Part shown: piece by piece, positions 60,231 through 64,000 of the stretch
Layout of the letters: the number at the start of each line of letters is the position of its first letter
How positions within the stretch are numbered: the stretch's first letter is position 1
Source of the DNA: Paenibacillus helianthi
GTDB lineage: Bacteria > Bacillota > Bacilli > Paenibacillales > Paenibacillaceae
Assembly (NCBI RefSeq): GCF_001909055.1
Contig: NZ_LVWI01000025.1
Coordinates: forward strand, 1 to 64,000
Reading direction: 5' to 3'
DNA: 64,000 bases
Position numbers and translations under genes: made by a program
The notes under the pieces: generated by a model
Told to the model about the DNA's origin: nothing
Seen by the model: the letters and a program-made list of their open reading frames with translations, nothing else
Database searches by the model: none

Positions 60231-61286
60231 TCAGCTCTCGGCCGCACCAGCATTATCCAGCTCCGGGTTGCCCTGGATAAATTTTGGTATATGTACACGG
60301 ATCGTAGTTCCAGCTCCCTTGCGGCTAATGATCTCCACTTGCCCGCCGAGCTTCTCCGCGCGTTCACGCATCGTTGTAAGTCCATATGAGCCCTGCTTAT
60401 GCTGTACATGCTCGAAGCCTTGCCCGTCATCGCTGATGCTCAGCACTACTTGTCTCGGCACTTCGCGCAGCGACAGGCTGACGAGCCGTGCTCCCGCATG
60501 CTTGACAATGTTGGCCATCGATTCCTGGATAATCAGGAACAGCTGATGTTCAATGGCTTCGGACAACTCTCCTTGCAGCTCAAGCTCTTTCACGCCTTTA
60601 AGTCCGTTCTGGCGGCAATAATCCGGGAACCATTTCTCCAGCGCCTCGAACAGATTCCGGCCCTCCAGTTCTACCGGCCGGAGCTGGGCAATCAGGGCTC
60701 GCATCTGCTTCTGGGCCATTTGGGACATGGTAATCAGCTGATCCATAACGGTTCTGCCATGCTCCGCATTCCGCTCCAGCACTTTAGGCAGCGAAGAAGC
60801 GGACATATGAATCGCAAACAGCTGCTGGCTTACGGTATCATGCAGATCCCGTGCCATACGCCTCCGCTCTTCAAGCACCGCGCTCTCCGCCGCCTTTTCC
60901 TTCTCGATCACTTCCTGCTCGCCCAATCGCTGCAGCAGCTGCATCTTATTCTCCACAGTGTCCATCATCATGTTGAACTCGTGGTATACTCTGGCAAAAG
61001 ACTGGTCATCACTCTCAGGCATCCGTACGGATAAGTTACCCTTGGCCACCTGAAGCATGTTCAGATCCAAAAGGTCAATCCGCCGCTGAATCCGCTGGCC
61101 GGCCATATACCCTACAACTACAGTGAACAACACGATCCCCACGCAAAGATACAGCCACATACGGTAATCCTGAACCTTGATATAGCCCAGGCATGTCCCG
61201 GCATACATAAGTCCGGCGGTTACACCGCCACTAAGCAGAAAATACACCAGCAGCATCCATTTGGTATTACTTAATAATTTCCCCAT
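60231..61286 (-). CDS. liaS: LiaS-type sensor histidine kinase
   Basis: Predicted 351-residue kinase with two helices (about 10-32 and 44-63), a HAMP domain (about 64-118) and a HisKA_3 dimerisation domain with H149 in RRRMARDLHDTVSQQLFAIHMS. The ATPase domain has LIIQESMANIVKHA and ISDDGQGF, then YGLTTMRERAEKLGG. The short extracellular loop fits sensing of membrane perturbation. It starts 2 bp after liaF, so the two are translationally linked, and LiaF normally inhibits it. Confidence 0.92.
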   Translation of the reverse strand: MGKLLSNTKWMLLVYFLLSGGVTAGLMYAGTCLGYIKVQDYRMWLYLCVGIVLFTVVVGYMAGQRIQRRIDLLDLNMLQVAKGNLSVRMPESDDQSFARVYHEFNMMMDTVENKMQLLQRLGEQEVIEKEKAAESAVLEERRRMARDLHDTVSQQLFAIHMSASSLPKVLERNAEHGRTVMDQLITMSQMAQKQMRALIAQLRPVELEGRNLFEALEKWFPDYCRQNGLKGVKELELQGELSEAIEHQLFLIIQESMANIVKHAGARLVSLSLREVPRQVVLSISDDGQGFEHVQHKQGSYGLTTMRERAEKLGGQVEIISRKGAGTTIRVHIPKFIQGNPELDNAGAAES

Positions 61287-61288
61287 GC

Positions 61289-62377
61289 TTACCCCACCGT
61301 TTTAATTTTAATGTCGCCAATGAAGGCACTGACATTAATACGGACTTTTTTGCCGGCTTCCTTATAATAAGGTGTATTGCATTGCACGCTGCTCATGAAC
61401 CCGCTGCGCGACTGCTCCAGAACCTGCATATCTCCGATAAAAGAACTGCTGTTCACCTTGACTCCCAGGTCCATATCTTCCGGTATATACACCTTGATGT
61501 CGCCTACAAAAGCAGAAATATTGATCTTCGTCTCTCCGTAGGGAATCTGCGCATTGGTCAGATCCAGGACGGTGTCGCCAATGAACTGCGAAATATTTGT
61601 ATTCTTCAGCTGAAAATGATCCTTGCCCACATGAACATCCCCAATAAAAGCGGAACGGTTCGTCGTTTCCTTACGATCTGCGGCACCATGGAACTCTTCA
61701 TGCCATTCGCCATGCCGGCGTGCGTGGCGCTCCTGGCGCTCCTGCCGTCTGCGTTCGTGCCTCTCGTGCTTCTCCTGCCAGCGGGAATCTGCAGAAGAGT
61801 GGAATCTCCCGTTGTCGCTCTCGTCCTCCTCTTCATCCTTATGCAAGTACTCGTTCCAATCCCGTTGCCCCTCAGACTTGCCGAACTTCTGCTCGAATTG
61901 CTCATCCAGTGTGGATTCGAGGGGCTTTGGAGGCTCAACATCCAGAGGTCCTGCTCCAGGTCCTGGAGGATAGTAGCCCTTGGGTGCGGGCGGTGCGGGC
62001 GGTGCGGGCGGTACAGGTGGAGTATGATCCCGCGGCTTGAAGATAACATATAATCCTCCACCGATCAGCATCACGGGAATCAGCAATTTGAAAAAGTCGC
62101 CGGCTGAAACATCAAACCAATCCAGGTTCCTCCCCAGGAAAAACACCCCAAGTGCCAAGTAGAGGAATCCCCAAAAAGCAGATGAACCCTTAGAGCCGCG
62201 CTCATTCGTAGACAGAACATTCTGGATCCCCATAATAATGAGAATAACCGGCCAATAATCAGCAAAAAGGGAACCTATATTGAAATCGGTATACCCCATC
62301 TGCCGCAGCAAAAACATCGCTCCCAGTCCAATCAGGAGCAGACCCCCGAGGATCTGGCTGGTGAATCGTCTTTTCAT
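61289..62377 (-). CDS. liaF: LiaF-type inhibitor of LiaRS
   Basis: Predicted 362-residue membrane protein. Four short helices in the first about 110 residues (GGLLLIGLGAMFLL, FADYWPVILIIMGI, FWGFLYLALGVFFLG, LLIPVMLIGGGLYVIF) are followed by a Pro-rich segment (about 117-150), a highly charged Glu/Arg/His linker (about 155-235) and the LiaF C-terminal beta domain (about 240-362: SAFIGDVHVGKDHFQLKNTNISQFIGDTVLDL, ISAFVGDIKVYIP). B. subtilis LiaF is about 240 residues, so the linker is an expansion. It heads the operon; LiaF keeps LiaS inactive without stress. Confidence 0.9.
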   Translation of the reverse strand: MKRRFTSQILGGLLLIGLGAMFLLRQMGYTDFNIGSLFADYWPVILIIMGIQNVLSTNERGSKGSSAFWGFLYLALGVFFLGRNLDWFDVSAGDFFKLLIPVMLIGGGLYVIFKPRDHTPPVPPAPPAPPAPKGYYPPGPGAGPLDVEPPKPLESTLDEQFEQKFGKSEGQRDWNEYLHKDEEEDESDNGRFHSSADSRWQEKHERHERRRQERQERHARRHGEWHEEFHGAADRKETTNRSAFIGDVHVGKDHFQLKNTNISQFIGDTVLDLTNAQIPYGETKINISAFVGDIKVYIPEDMDLGVKVNSSSFIGDMQVLEQSRSGFMSSVQCNTPYYKEAGKKVRINVSAFIGDIKIKTVG

Positions 62378-62531
62378 CCTTCATTTCCCCTTTATGTTGA
62401 TATAGCTCACTCATTCACTCTTATAGCCTTAGTCTACAGGAACAGGCAGCCGGAGAACAGCGCCGGGAGAAGGAAACTTGACTCAGTCTCTGGACCGAGG
62501 GGGATGTAGAATCGCAGTAAAGTTCTGCTCA

Positions 62532-62577
62532 CAAAAAAACTGCCCCGCCGCTCAGGAACTGAACGGAAACGGGACAG
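62532..62577 (-). terminator. Terminator of the 45-residue protein gene
   Basis: CTGTCCCG and CGGGGCAG pair with one wobble on the minus strand and are followed by seven T. Confidence 0.78.
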
Positions 62578-62634
62578 ACGGTGATTGAACAGATGCAGTT
62601 AAAAGATGGTGCTACAAAAGTTTGAACTACAGCA

Positions 62635-62772
62635 TTATTGCTGCGGTTTTTGAACCGGTTTTGCCATACTCTGCTTAGATGCGCCGTCATTTTCTACAGC
62701 AAACTCAGCATTGTATTTTTCATTTGGTGTTTTGTAGTTTTCTTGAACCTTTGGTTTTTTAGAATTGGCCAC
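62635..62772 (-). CDS. 45-residue hydrophilic protein, probable small spore protein
   Basis: A GTG start sits behind a perfect GGGAGGTGAT ribosome site and opens 45 codons ending TAA just before a terminator. The product is very polar, rich in Lys, Gln, Asn and Pro (MANSKKPKVQENYKTPNEKY, then AEFAVENDGA), without hydrophobic core or Cys, like minor small acid-soluble spore proteins. Two sigma-G-type promoters lie about 90-115 bp upstream. No named family is recognised, so the spore assignment rests on composition and promoter. Confidence 0.65.
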   Translation of the reverse strand: MANSKKPKVQENYKTPNEKYNAEFAVENDGASKQSMAKPVQKPQQ

Positions 62773-62862
62773 GGAAATCACCTCCCTTGTCTCTTATGCA
62801 GTCTGATACCAGAGTGCATCCGAGAATCTAACGAAAGAGGCTGCTTATTCTGCCCCAGTCCG

Positions 62863-62892
62863 TATTATGGGAAAGGCGGGACCTTATTATGC
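62863..62892 (-). promoter_or_regulatory. Sigma-G (forespore) type promoter
   Basis: GCATA (62888-62892), exactly 18 bp, then CATAATA (62863-62869) on the minus strand fits the GMATR-N18-CATNMTA sigma-G consensus fully. A second, GAATT-N18-CATAATA (62885-62914), overlaps it with one mismatch. Confidence 0.55.
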
Positions 62893-62938
62893 ATACTTAT
62901 GTGAAATAAAATTCATACTGGCAGTGTGTAGGGAAACC

Positions 62939-63799
62939 CTAGATGACTTCCTCAAGAAGATCCTGCGGAATGGCATTATAGGTCTGAACAGCCCGGCCCA
63001 GACTCTTCAGCATGTTTTCGGTACATCTTCCGTTCCCCCGCTTAATGAGCTGCACCACTACCGTTTTTTTACCCCATTCCTTATAAACCTGCTTAGTGGT
63101 AGAAAAATAAAGATCAATCTTCCGGCCCTTGATAGCCGAACCGGTATCTGCCACAACTGCGTAGCCATAGCCGGGGATATACAAAACACTGCCTAACGGA
63201 ATCACTTTGGGATCAGCAGCGATGGTCGATACTGCATTTTTGTCCCGGCGGACTTTGACACCAGAATACGTGATGCCGTACTGCGGATGCTTTGAGGTTT
63301 TACCTGTAGATTCAAAACCTGCTGTGTAGCCTGTAGCAGTTACCTTGAAAGAAGTGATAATCTGCTCCGGCCCTGGTGCCGCTACCTGTACGGTTGCTGG
63401 CGGTTTGGAAGCAGTATTACCCGGTTGTGTGACTGCATGAGGTGCTGGTGTATGTTTTGGAGCCTTAGTGGCTGCCGGCTTGCCGGACTGTGCGAGCGCT
63501 TCGGAACGGGACACCCCTCTGGATGCGGATTCTCCTTGATCATACAGCGCGGCTTGACCAGCTGCCAGCACTTCCGGCCCGGTGTGGCCGCTGGCACCGC
63601 TGAACTGCACAGAACCTTTTATATGTTGCGGATCAAGTGACTTGTTTATACTATTGCTTAATTGACCTGCAGTGTCTCCCGTCCCGTTAGCTTCCACCGG
63701 CTTGCGTCCAAAATCAGGATAGACCCCGGCGGCAGTCAGCAAAAGCACAATCGTTACGAAAAGACACCAAAACCTCTGGTATAAGCCCATTTTGTTCAT
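62939..63799 (-). CDS. Exported 3D-domain protein (peptidoglycan-acting candidate)
   Basis: Predicted 286-residue protein. A signal peptide or anchor (about 8-30) is followed by a low-complexity Ala/Pro/Thr/Ser linker (about 35-150) and a C-terminal 3D domain (about 150-255) with the three Asp that name it: [19 protein letters not shown] and [20 protein letters not shown]. 3D domains occur in lytic transglycosylase-like enzymes such as MltA and YocH. The ATG follows GGGGGAGG. Cell-wall turnover is the likely role; catalytic activity is not proven by sequence. Confidence 0.83.
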   Translation of the reverse strand: MNKMGLYQRFWCLFVTIVLLLTAAGVYPDFGRKPVEANGTGDTAGQLSNSINKSLDPQHIKGSVQFSGASGHTGPEVLAAGQAALYDQGESASRGVSRSEALAQSGKPAATKAPKHTPAPHAVTQPGNTASKPPATVQVAAPGPEQIITSFKVTATGYTAGFESTGKTSKHPQYGITYSGVKVRRDKNAVSTIAADPKVIPLGSVLYIPGYGYAVVADTGSAIKGRKIDLYFSTTKQVYKEWGKKTVVVQLIKRGNGRCTENMLKSLGRAVQTYNAIPQDLLEEVI

Positions 63800-63943
63800 T
63801 TGTTAAACCTCCCCCTATTAGCGAAGGTTTCCCGTTTCACAAAATTTTATACCTGGAGCCGTTTAAAACCCGGCCGCAGGCGGCTTATAACAGAGGCGAA
63901 TGAATGACATTAAAGTTATATAAATGAGGTTATACCTGAAGCT

Positions 63944-64000
63944 TTAGATTACACGCTCCGCAACTTCCTTCACTAAGGAAGCGATCACTTCCTGCAGCGG
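63944..64000 (-). CDS. C-terminal end of a gene cut by the window edge
   Basis: The last 57 bases read on the minus strand as PLQEVIASLVKEVAERVI followed by TAA. The rest lies outside the window; too short to identify. A 3D-domain gene starts 145 bp downstream of its stop. Confidence 0.4.
   Translation of the reverse strand, partial: PLQEVIASLVKEVAERVI

Noticed and set aside
1..64000. CRISPR arrays, tRNA or rRNA genes, prophage or complete IS elements
   Set aside because: I searched by eye for regular spaced repeats, cloverleaf arms, transposase motifs and integrase genes and found none that could be supported.

Overview
The window reads as chromosomal DNA of a Paenibacillus-like, spore-forming Firmicute. 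The evidence is gene content and style: moderate GC, strong AGGAGG-type ribosome sites, many TTG/GTG starts, AbrB, SpoVR, PrkA, LiaFSR, a BceRS-BceAB module, LplB/YtcP/LplA-type sugar permeases and several AraC regulators with Paenibacillus architecture. No rRNA, tRNA, CRISPR array, intact transposon or prophage was seen. All product calls come from reading protein motifs; no database search was possible.

Layout. 1-6.8 kb: AGTGGA repeats, an orphan PAS histidine kinase, and a four-gene minus-strand module (response regulator, kinase, BcrA-like ATPase, permease) followed upstream by a lipoprotein. 7.1-9.7 kb: a secreted cyclodextrin glucanotransferase with a LacI-type palindrome and a long hairpin-rich leader. 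10-13 kb: spoVR and a membrane-anchored esterase-like hydrolase. 13.2-17.9 kb: a BceRS-BceAB antimicrobial-peptide sensing and detoxification module. 18-19.7 kb: AraC/effector-domain regulator and DinB-like protein. 19.7-33.1 kb: a pectin utilisation locus (GH105, alpha/beta hydrolase, pectin methylesterase, AraC, GH28, GH43, transmembrane AraC sensor, LplB/YtcP permeases and LplA binding lipoprotein; no ATPase, so a shared MsmX-type ATPase is probably used). 33-36.6 kb: an AT-richer accessory patch with a GrpB remnant, a phosphotransferase, a damaged S51 peptidase and a glycine-rich 28-residue-repeat protein. 36.8-44 kb: prkA, DUF2161 nuclease-like protein, aminotransferase, ComA-like regulator with a degenerate receiver, and a coiled-coil/NAGPA pair. 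44-55 kb: abrB-like, trmL, serC, mutarotase-like, GH94 phosphorylase, glnA, aroF, ispH. 55-64 kb: CssRS-like system with htrA, liaFSR, a 45-residue probable forespore protein, a 3D-domain protein and the end of one more gene.

Two themes tie the window together. First, plant and storage polysaccharide use: pectin (20-33 kb), starch (CGTase) and a beta-glucan disaccharide (GH94), where the CGTase and GH94 genes share an identical 12-bp palindrome at the same distance past the -10 box. Second, envelope stress: BcrRS-like, BceRS, CssRS-like and LiaRS two-component systems all lie within 64 kb. Sporulation genes (spoVR, prkA, abrB-like and a small gene behind a consensus sigma-G promoter) are scattered between them.
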